A DNA stretch of 64,000 nucleotides from Bacillota bacterium. Lineage in GTDB: Bacteria; Bacillota; Clostridia; Christensenellales; Aristaeellaceae. Positions 8,114-15,879 of the stretch are shown piece by piece (position 1 is the stretch's first letter; each line of letters begins with the position of its first letter). The stretch is taken from contig JAEZHM010000120.1 in the NCBI GenBank assembly GCA_023416585.1, positions 14,305-78,304 of the forward strand, read 5' to 3'. The translations under genes and the position numbers were made by a program. The notes under the pieces are model-generated. The model was not told the origin of the DNA. It worked only from the letters and a program-made list of their open reading frames with translations, and made no database searches.

Positions 8114-8785
8114 GTGAGCATACAGATTCTTGTCGTTGAGGACGACGCACGTTTACAGGATATGGTTTGCAAATTTTTCCGCAAAGAGGGCTGGCTTGTT
8201 GATGCCTGCATTGATGGCAATTCAGCGCTTGAGCGTTTTTATGACAAAAAATATGATCTCATAATACTCGACATTATGTTACCTGGTATAAACGGGCAGG
8301 AATTGCTTCGCGAACTGCGAAAAATTCACGACACCCCGGTGCTGATGATGACCGCGCTGTCGGACGATGACAATCAGCTACGCGCTTTCGAGGGACAAAC
8401 GGATGATTATGTGACCAAGCCGTTCTCAATGCCGATTCTCGTTAAGCGAACGGAGGCACTTCTGCGGCGTAGCGGCGTTCTGAAAAAGGAAATTCAAGCG
8501 GGCAAGCTGATTTTGTACCCGGAAACCTACGGCGCGGAATATGACGGCGAGAAAATCCTACTTACACCAAAAGAGTTTGAAATTCTGGAGCTGTTCGTAC
8601 GAAACGCCGGGAAGATCGTTTCCCACGAAACGTTTCTGACCCGCATTTGGGGATATGGCTTCGAGGGTAACGAAGGCATTATTCATGCCAGTATAAAAAA
8701 ACTGCGGGATAAACTTCCGGAGAAGCTAATCCGCACAGTCAAGGGCGTAGGATATTACTTGGAGGCAAATAACAATGAAGAGTAA
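8114..8785 (+). CDS. OmpR-family response regulator
   Basis: The 223-residue regulator has a receiver domain with the acidic pair at residues 10-11, phospho-acceptor D53 in LIILDIMLPG, and a conserved lysine in YVTKPFS. A C-terminal winged helix follows (KIVSHETFLTRIWGYGFEGN to RTVKGVGYYLE). I choose GTG 8114, five bases after GGAGGTGA; another GTG lies inside that ribosome binding site. The gene overlaps the histidine kinase start by 11 bases. Its binding sites are probably the TTAGATT direct repeats in the divergent promoter region. Confidence 0.92.
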   Translation: MSIQILVVEDDARLQDMVCKFFRKEGWLVDACIDGNSALERFYDKKYDLIILDIMLPGINGQELLRELRKIHDTPVLMMTALSDDDNQLRAFEGQTDDYVTKPFSMPILVKRTEALLRRSGVLKKEIQAGKLILYPETYGAEYDGEKILLTPKEFEILELFVRNAGKIVSHETFLTRIWGYGFEGNEGIIHASIKKLRDKLPEKLIRTVKGVGYYLEANNNEE

Positions 8786-10208
8786 AAAAAGATTTTTCGG
8801 CATATTCGGCAAAGTGTTACTTTACACAATGCTGATTCTGCTAATTGTCATCAGCGGTATGTTTGCGTTTTTTTCAAACCAAATCAAAACCGCCGTCACC
8901 TTGACTCAACAAAAGCAAGCCACGGAAAACTTCCTTCCATTGTTGACGCAGTTGAAGGGGAAAACAGATGAGGAAATCACCGAGTTTGCGCGGAAGTTCC
9001 ACGAAGAAAACAGCTCGTTTAAGTTTTGTTTTCAAAATGCGGATGGGAAGATTCTATTTCAAACAGAGGATTTTAAAATACCCCCGGATTTTGACAAAAA
9101 ATTTTTTACATCAGGAAAGCTTATCACACAAAAAAACAACATAGCCGACAATGGGTTTGATATTGGCTCGACAGGCAGCATTCCAGGGCGTATAGTTCTT
9201 CTTTCAGAGAACGGCGTAAAGCTATTCATTATCACACCATTTACGAGCAGAACCGTTTATGGTGAAATACTTACTAAAGCGACATGGATGTTCGGGCTGA
9301 TTCTCGTATTGAGCTTCTTAACCGCTGCGTTGTTCGCCTGGCTCATCGCAAGCCCAGTACGACGTATCGCGGCGGATACGCGAAGTATGGCGCAGTTACG
9401 CGACGTTGCGCCGCCGCTCCCGCGCAGTGACGAAATCGGGCAGCTTGCTGAAGATGTTTATTCGATGTACGTCGAGCTGAAATCAACTATTCGCAAACTC
9501 GAGAATGAGATGGAACACGTTAAGGCTATTGAAGAAAACCAAAGATATTTCTTTTCTGCCGCCTCGCACGAATTGAAAACGCCGATAGCCGCAACAAGCG
9601 CAATTTTAGAGGGTTTGCTAGGAGATGTTATTACTCCCGATGAATATCCCGCGTATCTGCGCGAGTGTATGAAATTGAATATGGAGCAAACTCGGCTTGT
9701 ATCGGAGATACTTGATATAGTGAAGCTCGGCGACAATATTGGCAAACGGGAGCTAGTACTAGTAACCCTAAGTGATTGCGTAAACGATGTCCTGCCTCCG
9801 ATAATTCCCATCATTGAGGCAAAAGGGCAACAATTGACTGTTGAAATCAGTAAGGACATTACCTGTACACTTGATACCAGGCTGTTTTCCAAGGCTCTAT
9901 CCAACATAATCCTAAATGCAGCGCAAAACTCACCCGAAAACTCGGAAATCCGGGTTTGGGCAACGGAGCGGGTTGGAAGTGTTCGGCTTTCTGTTTGGAA
10001 CGGCAATTCGCACATTCCGACAGAAGCACTATACCGACTCTATGAGCCGTTTTATCGTGCCGATGAAGCGCGAACGGCGGGCAGCGGACGCAATGGTTTG
10101 GGGCTAACTATTGTGCAAAAGGCACTTCAGCTACAAGGTTTCCCGTTCGCAATCGAAAACACCAGCGGTGGCGTACTCTTTTGGGTTGATATTGATTCCG
10201 CGCGGTAA
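8775..10208 (+). CDS. Sensor histidine kinase
   Basis: The 477-residue kinase has two membrane segments (residues about 12-34 and 168-192) around an extracellular sensor domain of about 130 residues, then a HAMP linker, an H-box (SAASHELKTPIAATSAI), an N-box (ILNAAQNSPENSEI) and a G-box (GSGRNGLGLTIVQKAL). The sizeable outside domain suggests direct sensing of an extracellular compound. It partners the preceding response regulator. The last ~30 bases of the gene and the DNA beyond it are duplicated at 19298-19591. Confidence 0.92.
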   Translation: MKSKKRFFGIFGKVLLYTMLILLIVISGMFAFFSNQIKTAVTLTQQKQATENFLPLLTQLKGKTDEEITEFARKFHEENSSFKFCFQNADGKILFQTEDFKIPPDFDKKFFTSGKLITQKNNIADNGFDIGSTGSIPGRIVLLSENGVKLFIITPFTSRTVYGEILTKATWMFGLILVLSFLTAALFAWLIASPVRRIAADTRSMAQLRDVAPPLPRSDEIGQLAEDVYSMYVELKSTIRKLENEMEHVKAIEENQRYFFSAASHELKTPIAATSAILEGLLGDVITPDEYPAYLRECMKLNMEQTRLVSEILDIVKLGDNIGKRELVLVTLSDCVNDVLPPIIPIIEAKGQQLTVEISKDITCTLDTRLFSKALSNIILNAAQNSPENSEIRVWATERVGSVRLSVWNGNSHIPTEALYRLYEPFYRADEARTAGSGRNGLGLTIVQKALQLQGFPFAIENTSGGVLFWVDIDSAR

Positions 10209-10460
10209 AGCGAAGCGGTTCACAAATGATAATATTATAGTTTGATACGTGTTAGATTACCCTCTTATACTTGGAACATATTCCAAGTAAGAGGGCATTT
10301 TTATGAATGAACAAAAAAAACCTATGTATATTTTAGAAAACGCGTCCCGCAATCTCCTGCGGAACAAAGGTCGAAACCTAATCATCTGCGCGACGATTTT
10401 TGTCGTTATAGTCGTAACCGTCATCGCACTGATGATTTGCAGCATAGCAAGCGGCATATC
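10180..10460 (+). repeat. Duplicated kinase-tail/permease-head segment, copy 1
   Basis: These 281 bases match 19298-19591 closely. They cover the last codons of the histidine kinase, an intergenic hairpin at 10260-10295 (CCCTCTTA...TAAGAGGG) and the start of an ABC permease gene. Both copies stop matching at the same point, just after GGCATATC. The kinase is complete only here, so this copy is probably the original. Confidence 0.8.
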
Positions 10461-10509
10461 ATCTTCAACTACTAATTTTACAGCTGCAACTTTAAATTGT
10501 TTATCATAA
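10303..10509 (+). pseudogene. Truncated FtsX-type ABC permease, copy 1
   Basis: The first ~53 codons read like the N-terminus of an FtsX/MacB-type permease: PMYILENASRNLLRNKGRN is followed by one strong membrane segment ending ICSIASGIS. After 10460 the frame runs into insertion-sequence DNA and stops at 10509. In intact loci such a permease follows the two-component genes, so the original transporter has probably been lost here. A sister fragment is at 19440. Confidence 0.7.
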
Positions 10510-10520
10510 CTTCTTCTCAT
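10461..10520 (-). mobile_element. N-terminal fragment of an IS3-type transposase OrfA
   Basis: The minus strand encodes MRRSYDKQFKVAAVKLVVED, the typical start of an IS3-family (IS150-like) OrfA helix-turn-helix protein, with AAAGGTGG upstream of its ATG at 10520. The frame then continues into antisense permease sequence, so the insertion sequence is only a stub. It marks the break in the permease fragment. The 150 bases up to 10668 hold nothing else I recognise. Confidence 0.6.
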
Positions 10521-10668
10521 CAGTAGACCACCTTTCAGTATCACCACGTATCTTGAGCCGTGTTTTGTTGCCACAGACCGGGCATAATATCCACTCGTAT
10601 TTACTCACTGTACCATCCCCTTTACTTGATGTTTTTGTTCACTACTATTATTATAATGCCTGCAAACA

Positions 10669-11439
10669 TTAAGCTGCTTTGCGTTTATAAACTCTCATCG
10701 CAAAGTTATAAGCCACGAGCATAATTCCGACGCACCATGCAAGCGCAATCCAAATGTCATTTCCGACAGGTTGCCCTGACAGGAGCGTGCGGATGGCGTC
10801 CACTATCGAAGTTACCGGCTGATTTTCGGCAAAAGCGCGGACAGCCGACGGCATCGATTCGGTAGGCACAAACGCCGAACTGATAAATGGAAGGAAGATA
10901 AGCGGGTAGGAAAAGGCACCTGCACCATCCACAGATTTTGCGGACAAACCAGCAATCGCCGCGATCCATGTTAAGGCCAACGTAAACAGCGTAAGTATAC
11001 TTGCCACGGCAAGCCATGACAATACTCCTGCCGACGAGCGGAAGCCCATTATGAGCGCTACAAGAATGATGACGACAACAGAAAACGCATTGGATATTAG
11101 TGATGTCAGCACATGCCCCCACAGCGCGGCCGAACGCGCAATCGGCATGGAATGAAACCGCTCAAATATGCCGCTTTGCATATCCATAAACAGACGGTAA
11201 GCCGTATAGGCTATGCCGCTTGCAATCGCAATGAGCAGGATGCCGGGCAACAGGTAATTCACATAGTTATCCGTGCCGCTTTGAATCGCGCCGCCGAGCA
11301 CGTAGACGAATAGTAGCATCATCGCAATCGGCGTGATGCAAACCGTGATGATGGTGTCCATGCTGCGGAAAATATGACGCATGGAACGTCCAAGCATGAC
11401 GCCTATGTCGCTGAAAAAGTGTTTCTTAGTCGTTTCCAT
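10669..11439 (-). CDS. ABC-2 type exporter permease (DrrB-like)
   Basis: The 256-residue protein has six hydrophobic segments and the ABC-2 permease pattern of drug exporters, with FSDIGVMLGRSMRHIFRSMD near the N-terminus and an IFERFHSMPIARSAALWGH loop. It directly follows its ATPase (stop at 11440) and should form a homodimeric channel with it. The whole operon reads PadR, two DUF1048 genes, ATPase, permease. Export of a drug or lipid-like compound is likely; the substrate is not readable. Confidence 0.88.
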   Translation of the reverse strand: METTKKHFFSDIGVMLGRSMRHIFRSMDTIITVCITPIAMMLLFVYVLGGAIQSGTDNYVNYLLPGILLIAIASGIAYTAYRLFMDMQSGIFERFHSMPIARSAALWGHVLTSLISNAFSVVVIILVALIMGFRSSAGVLSWLAVASILTLFTLALTWIAAIAGLSAKSVDGAGAFSYPLIFLPFISSAFVPTESMPSAVRAFAENQPVTSIVDAIRTLLSGQPVGNDIWIALAWCVGIMLVAYNFAMRVYKRKAA

Positions 11440-12198
11440 TTACTTTTCCTCCTTTTTGCCGATGATTGCGAGGAATATTTCCTCCAATGTCGGCTGTTTT
11501 TCCACATACTCCACCTTAGCGGGCGGTAACAGCTTTTTCAGTTCCTCAAGGGTGCCGTTCGCAATAATTTTCCCTTCATGCAGAATGGCGATTCGATCCG
11601 CAAGCTGTTCGGCTTCCTCCAAATATTGCGTGGTTAGAAACACCGTTGTGCCATGATCAGCAAGCTCTTTTACAGTATTCCAAACCTCGATACGCCCTTC
11701 GGGGTCAAGCCCTGTGGTCGGCTCATCGAGGAAGATAAGCTGAGGCTTTCCTACAAGGCTCATAGCAATGTCGAGTCTGCGGCGCATACCACCCGAATAG
11801 GTGGAAACCCTGCGGTCGGCGGCCTCAGTCAAGCTGAAGCGTTTCAGTAAATCGTCAACCACTTGACGCGAATTGGCAAGGTGCCGCAGTTTGGCGATCA
11901 TGATGAGATTCTCCCGCCCTGTCAAAATCTCGTCCACGGCGGCAAACTGTCCGGTAAGGCTGATAGACTGCCGCACATGGTCGGGCTTTGCCGCAACGTC
12001 GAAGCCGTTTACGGCGGCGGTTCCACCATCCTGTTTCAGCAGCGTGGTGAGAATTCTGACAATCGTTGTCTTACCCGCGCCATTGGAGCCGAGTAGGGCG
12101 AAAATACTAGCTTTTTCCACCTCAAAATCAATGTCCTTTAGAACATGAAGTTTCTTGTAGGACTTTTGCAGCCCTTTCACTTGAATTGCTTTTTCCAT
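11440..12198 (-). CDS. ABC exporter ATPase (DrrA-like)
   Basis: This 252-residue ATPase carries Walker A GSNGAGKTT, signature YSGGMRRRLD, Walker B LIFLDEPTTGLD and a C-terminal tail (PTLEEIFLAIIG) usual in daunorubicin-resistance-type exporters. It pairs with the downstream ABC-2 permease. It begins 14 bases after a DUF1048 gene in the PadR operon. Length and motifs are complete. Confidence 0.9.
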   Translation of the reverse strand: MEKAIQVKGLQKSYKKLHVLKDIDFEVEKASIFALLGSNGAGKTTIVRILTTLLKQDGGTAAVNGFDVAAKPDHVRQSISLTGQFAAVDEILTGRENLIMIAKLRHLANSRQVVDDLLKRFSLTEAADRRVSTYSGGMRRRLDIAMSLVGKPQLIFLDEPTTGLDPEGRIEVWNTVKELADHGTTVFLTTQYLEEAEQLADRIAILHEGKIIANGTLEELKKLLPPAKVEYVEKQPTLEEIFLAIIGKKEEK

Positions 12199-12212
12199 TC
12201 CGATATCCCTCT

Positions 12213-12563
12213 TTACTTTGTTTTATCAGTATCCTTTTTTATGGCCTTGTAAACTTCATGGTCAACAGATTCCTGATAGATGTCAGCGTAAGTTTTTGAA
12301 TCTTTGACCAGATCGTCGCAGAAAGCCGCTACGTCACTGCCCGTCACTTTGAGAACGCCTTTCCCCGAGGCCGCGCCCTCCTCAAAAAGATCGACTATCC
12401 CCGAGAGCAAACCCGTTCCTTCAGTTAGCCCAACAGGGCAGACCTTAAAGAGATATTTTTGAATCTCTTTATAAACAATCTGATAATCTTGCGGGAGCGC
12501 TTTGACACGAGCCATGTGAGCTCGCCACTCTTTTTTGCCTTCGATGATATCTTGTATTCTCAT
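12213..12563 (-). CDS. DUF1048-family protein A
   Basis: The 116-residue soluble protein is predicted to be largely helical and resembles its neighbour, protein B (shared pattern LPxDYQ...I...GLxxLFEEAAxxG...VxGxDVxxFCxxL). This is the DUF1048 pattern, a family repeatedly found beside PadR regulators and ABC exporters. No enzymatic motif is visible; the molecular role is unknown. The duplication suggests the two proteins may form a heteromer. Confidence 0.8.
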   Translation of the reverse strand: MRIQDIIEGKKEWRAHMARVKALPQDYQIVYKEIQKYLFKVCPVGLTEGTGLLSGIVDLFEEGAASGKGVLKVTGSDVAAFCDDLVKDSKTYADIYQESVDHEVYKAIKKDTDKTK

Positions 12564-12572
12564 TTTATCCTC

Positions 12573-12920
12573 CTATTTACCTAATTTTTTTGCGATATTA
12601 CTGTTGAGTTGCTTGCGCCACTTGTCGCGATAAGACTCTGCCCCTTCTTCACCGGCCAGTGCTGAACAGAAGCCTTTTATATCGTCACCCAAAACCGCTT
12701 GAACATGCTGACCGTCCGCCGCCGCTTCTTCGAGAAGGCCAAGCACACCGTCAAGAATTGGCATGAGGTTGCGACCAGTGAAATCTGTGTGCGGCCAAAT
12801 ATTGAGCTTAATTTTCTCCCATGCCTCTTGATAGTCAGCCGGCAACTTTTTCGCTCGCGATTCAAAAGCTTTCAATTCTTTAGTCATGTCACTGCCTGTA
12901 ATTTTTTCATAAAAATTCAT
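12573..12920 (-). CDS. DUF1048-family protein B
   Basis: This 115-residue paralogue of protein A shares the LPADYQEAW, LLEEAAADGQ and VLGDDIKGFCSAL blocks. It is first after padR (six-base gap). Function is unknown; by association it belongs to the PadR-regulated export system. Confidence 0.8.
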   Translation of the reverse strand: MNFYEKITGSDMTKELKAFESRAKKLPADYQEAWEKIKLNIWPHTDFTGRNLMPILDGVLGLLEEAAADGQHVQAVLGDDIKGFCSALAGEEGAESYRDKWRKQLNSNIAKKLGK

Positions 12921-12925
12921 TATTT

Positions 12926-13246
12926 TTACTCCCTTAACTCATTAATTTTCGATGATAAGAACTCCCATTTTTCCCAAAACCTCCGCAGCTCCTCGCGCCC
13001 CGCATCGTTGAGAGCAAAAAACTTTCGCGGCGGTCCCATGTCGGAGGGCTTTTTAGTGATCTCTACCAGCTTGCTTTTTTCAAGCCGGATCAGGATGGTG
13101 TACACCGTCCCATCTACAACATCTGTAAAGCCGAGGGCGTTCAGCTGCCGCGTGATTTCGTAGCCGTAGGTTTCTTTGCGGCTTATAATTTCAAGGACGC
13201 ATCCCTCAAGCACGCCTTTGAGCATTTCCGTTAGGTTTTCCAGCAC
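12926..13246 (-). CDS. PadR-family transcriptional regulator
   Basis: The 106-residue protein has the PadR winged helix: LEGCVLEIISRKETYGYEI, then the wing GTVYTILIRLEKSKLV and the GPPRKFFALNDAGREEL strand. I choose GTG 13246, with AAGGAGGTGATT just upstream; an ATG 15 bases further up overlaps that site. PadR proteins usually repress their own operon until a drug binds, so it probably controls the DUF1048-ABC genes downstream. Confidence 0.88.
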   Translation of the reverse strand: MLENLTEMLKGVLEGCVLEIISRKETYGYEITRQLNALGFTDVVDGTVYTILIRLEKSKLVEITKKPSDMGPPRKFFALNDAGREELRRFWEKWEFLSSKINELRE

Positions 13247-13303
13247 AATCACCTCCTTCACTATTTTGTATAACTTGTATGCAGTATTGCTTACTACCGC
13301 TAT

Positions 13304-13332
13304 ATAGTATCACGCAATAGCTCGTTTGTCAA
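13304..13332 (-). promoter_or_regulatory. Promoter of the PadR-ABC operon
   Basis: On the minus strand TTGACA (13332-13327) and TACTAT (13309-13304) are 17 bases apart, a near-consensus sigma-A promoter. About 58 bases of leader lie between it and the GTG of padR. ATAC-rich partial repeats in that leader may be the PadR operator, but I cannot define it. Confidence 0.75.
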
Positions 13333-13419
13333 TAGAGATTATTTTAATAAGATTCCTTGTCTGAACTATTTTTGATAATGTCCTAAGTATTTTCAAAGAG
13401 CAACGAGAGAGAATGGGAA

Positions 13420-13456
13420 AACCCCCTCACTACTAATCTGGTTTCGTGAAGGGGTT
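13420..13456 (-). terminator. Hairpin terminator after the second sigma-like gene
   Basis: AACCCCCTCAC at 13420-13430 pairs with 13446-13456 with one mismatch. On the minus strand it lies just beyond the sigma-like stop. It corresponds to the terminator at 238-273. Confidence 0.75.
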
Positions 13457-13470
13457 GCACGGAAAAATTT

Positions 13471-13890
13471 TTACTTTTCCATTAGTTTTTTTAATTTACC
13501 AAGAATTTTAATCTTCCGATCATGGATTGCCATATTGTGCAGGCCAGTTTCAGCAGACAATTGGCGTTCGCTGATTGCCCGGAAAAACAGAGCGTTAATG
13601 ACTTCTTGTTCCTGTTGGGTAAGCTGGGCAATACACTCGCGGAGCTTTTCCGCTATCAGCTTGTCCATAACTACATCCTCAACATGAGGAGAAACAAGGT
13701 CTGGAATCGCATCCTCTCCATTAGTATCCTTGGTATCTAAAGTGCTGTATTGAAACACGCCATGTGCCTTATCCTTTTCCTCCAGATGAAGCTCCCGGCG
13801 TTTCATGTGATAGTAGGTGTAATATATTTCCTCGCTGACCGGTACAAGCTGACCCTGTACCTTGATCTGATATTCTCTCTTTTCTGCCAT
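13471..13890 (-). CDS. Sigma-70 region 4-like DNA-binding protein, copy 2
   Basis: The 139-residue protein is the paralogue of the one at 289-708. The first ~75 residues differ by only scattered changes, while the C-terminal helix-turn-helix (LTQQEQEVINALFFRAISERQLSAETGLHNMAIHDRKIKIL, described here in outline) is more divergent. The two copies may therefore read different promoters. Control elements match copy 1: riboswitch, leader and a hairpin over the GGAGG site. The ATG at 13890 is nine bases after that site. Confidence 0.75.
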   Translation of the reverse strand: MAEKREYQIKVQGQLVPVSEEIYYTYYHMKRRELHLEEKDKAHGVFQYSTLDTKDTNGEDAIPDLVSPHVEDVVMDKLIAEKLRECIAQLTQQEQEVINALFFRAISERQLSAETGLHNMAIHDRKIKILGKLKKLMEK

Positions 13891-13899
13891 ATGGCTTGT

Positions 13900-13947
13900 C
13901 CTCCGTTTCTGAATTTTGATCGTTAGTCAAAATGTCAGAAGCGGAGG
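13900..13947 (-). promoter_or_regulatory. Inverted repeat covering the ribosome binding site, copy 2
   Basis: Arms 13900-13919 and 13927-13947 pair with one mismatch and one bulge, as in copy 1. The loop sequence differs between copies (seven bases in each) while the stem is kept, which argues that the stem matters. The GGAGG of the sigma-like gene lies in the stem. Confidence 0.65.
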
Positions 13948-14301
13948 GGAGCGGCAGCGTGGTTCGGCGATCAGACAGCTGTCAAGCTCAGTATTTGGGT
14001 TAAATTGGAATATAAACTCTTTTCTTGTCGAATGAAAAAAGCCAGTACGTTGCCAATGGCAAAATACTGACTTTATAAAAAAATCGCTATAAATTTGTAT
14101 CGTTGAGCGGTGGTATGTACAAGCAGCGCTGTCTTTATTTGCGCCTCCGAAGAGGATAGAAGCAGGATATACGCATCAGAGAACCCCTTTCGCCAAAGCA
14201 CATAGCGAAAACCGATATCTTGATGATTTATCCGTCAAAAGCCGTAATAGATAGCGAAAGCCTGCCCCTTTATAAAAAAGGGCAGGCTCCGCACGGTTTT
14301 T
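13948..14301 (-). other. Untranslated leader between riboswitch and sigma-like gene, copy 2
   Basis: This conserved non-coding leader matches 766-1119. It contains a strong hairpin just 3' of the aptamer on the minus strand (GCCTGCCCTTT against AAAGGGGCAGGC near 14260-14290), stronger than in copy 1. I see no supported gene in it. Confidence 0.45.
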
Positions 14302-14383
14302 TGGCAGCCAGACTATCATAGCGCATTTGCGCCTTAGATCCTCAGCTTTGCGTCCCCGGCTTTAACCGGGTTTGCCCTTGACA
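14302..14383 (-). ncRNA. Cyclic-di-GMP class I (GEMM-I) riboswitch, copy 2
   Basis: The minus strand shows AGGGCAAACC, a stem CCCGGTTAAAGCCGGG, GACGCAAAGC, GGATCTAAGG, a GCGC hairpin and GGCTGCC, the GEMM-I signature. The first stem differs from copy 1 by paired changes. It should bind c-di-GMP and control the leader of the second sigma-like gene. Confidence 0.85.
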
Positions 14384-14403
14384 TTATTCATTTTTTATCG
14401 TAG

Positions 14404-14560
14404 TTATTTTGTTTTCCTCACACCATCCGATCCTATCTCACAGCCATCAATTTTGGTGCTTTTAGCAAGGGAGCCGTCGGTGTAGAAGTAGTACCACTTC
14501 CCATCAACCTGGAGCCACTTGCCGGAAACCATGATGCCGTTAGCGGTGAAATATTAGGTC
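14404..14560 (-). pseudogene. 3' relic of a cell-wall-binding repeat protein, copy 2
   Basis: The minus strand encodes GIMVSGKWLQVDGKWYYF, then YTDGSLAKSTKIDGCEIG and the end VRKTK before a TAA at 14406-14404. This is the C-terminus of a choline/glucan-binding repeat protein, probably a lysin or adhesin. An in-frame stop a few codons upstream and the lack of any catalytic domain show it is a remnant. Confidence 0.65.
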
Positions 14561-14604
14561 TTTTTCACATGACCGCTGCCAAACGTCCCCGTTTAAGCTG
14601 TCTC

Positions 14605-15861
14605 TTATTCAAGATTACGGACTCTAAAGAACGAGGCAAAAAACACAACTGAAATTAAACTTATCAATAAGGTAACTGTCAGTATAGTCCATTGTACCGG
14701 AGCACAGCTGAGAATAACTCCATACACCAGTGCACCGAAGGGCATACCGCCTTTACTGATCAGCCCAACGATTGAAAACATTCTGGACATGTATTCATCC
14801 GGCGTCTCCTTTTGGATAAAAGTCTGTACGGGAATGTTGATGAACATGATAGCAACGCTTAGCAGGCAAAGAACTCCTGCAAGCAAGGAAAAATACAATA
14901 TCGTGCCTTTACCTAGCTCTGATAAGCTTTGGGGGAAAAGTAAAATTGAAAACCCAAGCATTGTACTAAAGAGGAGACTGCATCCGGTCACAAGCGGTTT
15001 GGTCACTTTTTTCTCTTTTCCAAACAACATTGCTACTAGAATACTTCCAAGCAATGCTCCAATAATTATTATCATTTGCAGGTAACCATATTGACTGTCG
15101 GAGTATGTAAGCTGGGTTTTGAAGAACAGAGGTAATACTACAGTGAATATGGGTTGGATTAATGCATAAATCAACAGAAAGAAAACACACAGTTTGGCGA
15201 TTATTTTATTAGCAAAAATAAATCTGATACCCTCGGACAAATCGTTTATGAAGCCCGGTGTACCAACCGCCGACTCCCGTTTAACATGCATATACCTGAT
15301 TAATATGGAGCAGCAGCCAGATAATAAAAATGAGATCCCATTAATGAAGAATAATACAGCAATGCCCATTTTTACGTATAACGCAGCCCCAATGACAGGA
15401 CTTAGCAGTCCGGATAATGTTCTAAGTGATGCAACAGTGGAGTTGGCCCCGGTCAGTTTTTCCTGATCTACCAGCTGAGGCAGCATACCTTTCGTGGCCG
15501 GGTCAAACAAACCGTTCAGCAAGGATACAATTACTTGCACAGCCAATAATAAAGTCAGACTCATTTTATTGGAATATGCAGCAAAAGCCAGCCCTAATAT
15601 AGCCAAGGCACTGCTAATGTCTGTCATTACCATGATTGTCTTACGGTTTAGTCTGTCTCCTATTACTCCTGCAAACGGGTAGGCTAAAAGAGTGGGCATC
15701 AAGGAAAGGAAGGAAAACAGCCCGACAGTTGATGCAGAGCCGCCTGCATCAATAATGTACAGCGGCATGATAACAATTTGGATGCCCGTCCCCATATCTG
15801 ATATCATCCTTCCAAGTAATAGCAGCAGTAGATTTTTATTTGTTTTCTTCTCTCTCGTCAT
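14605..15861 (-). CDS. MFS drug efflux transporter (MFS_3/Mef-like)
   Basis: The 418-residue protein has about 12 membrane segments and the motif-A-like loop GVIGDRLNRKTIMV. Its pattern resembles the EntS/macrolide-efflux branch (MFS_3), including a QLVDQEKLTGANSTVASLRTLSGL block. It starts 18 bases after the rifampin phosphotransferase gene and is probably the last gene of that TetR-controlled operon. Substrate is unknown; a role in removing an antibiotic, perhaps an ansamycin, fits the context but is inference. Confidence 0.82.
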   Translation of the reverse strand: MTREKKTNKNLLLLLLGRMISDMGTGIQIVIMPLYIIDAGGSASTVGLFSFLSLMPTLLAYPFAGVIGDRLNRKTIMVMTDISSALAILGLAFAAYSNKMSLTLLLAVQVIVSLLNGLFDPATKGMLPQLVDQEKLTGANSTVASLRTLSGLLSPVIGAALYVKMGIAVLFFINGISFLLSGCCSILIRYMHVKRESAVGTPGFINDLSEGIRFIFANKIIAKLCVFFLLIYALIQPIFTVVLPLFFKTQLTYSDSQYGYLQMIIIIGALLGSILVAMLFGKEKKVTKPLVTGCSLLFSTMLGFSILLFPQSLSELGKGTILYFSLLAGVLCLLSVAIMFINIPVQTFIQKETPDEYMSRMFSIVGLISKGGMPFGALVYGVILSCAPVQWTILTVTLLISLISVVFFASFFRVRNLE

Positions 15862-15879
15862 GAGTCACCACCTTATACC

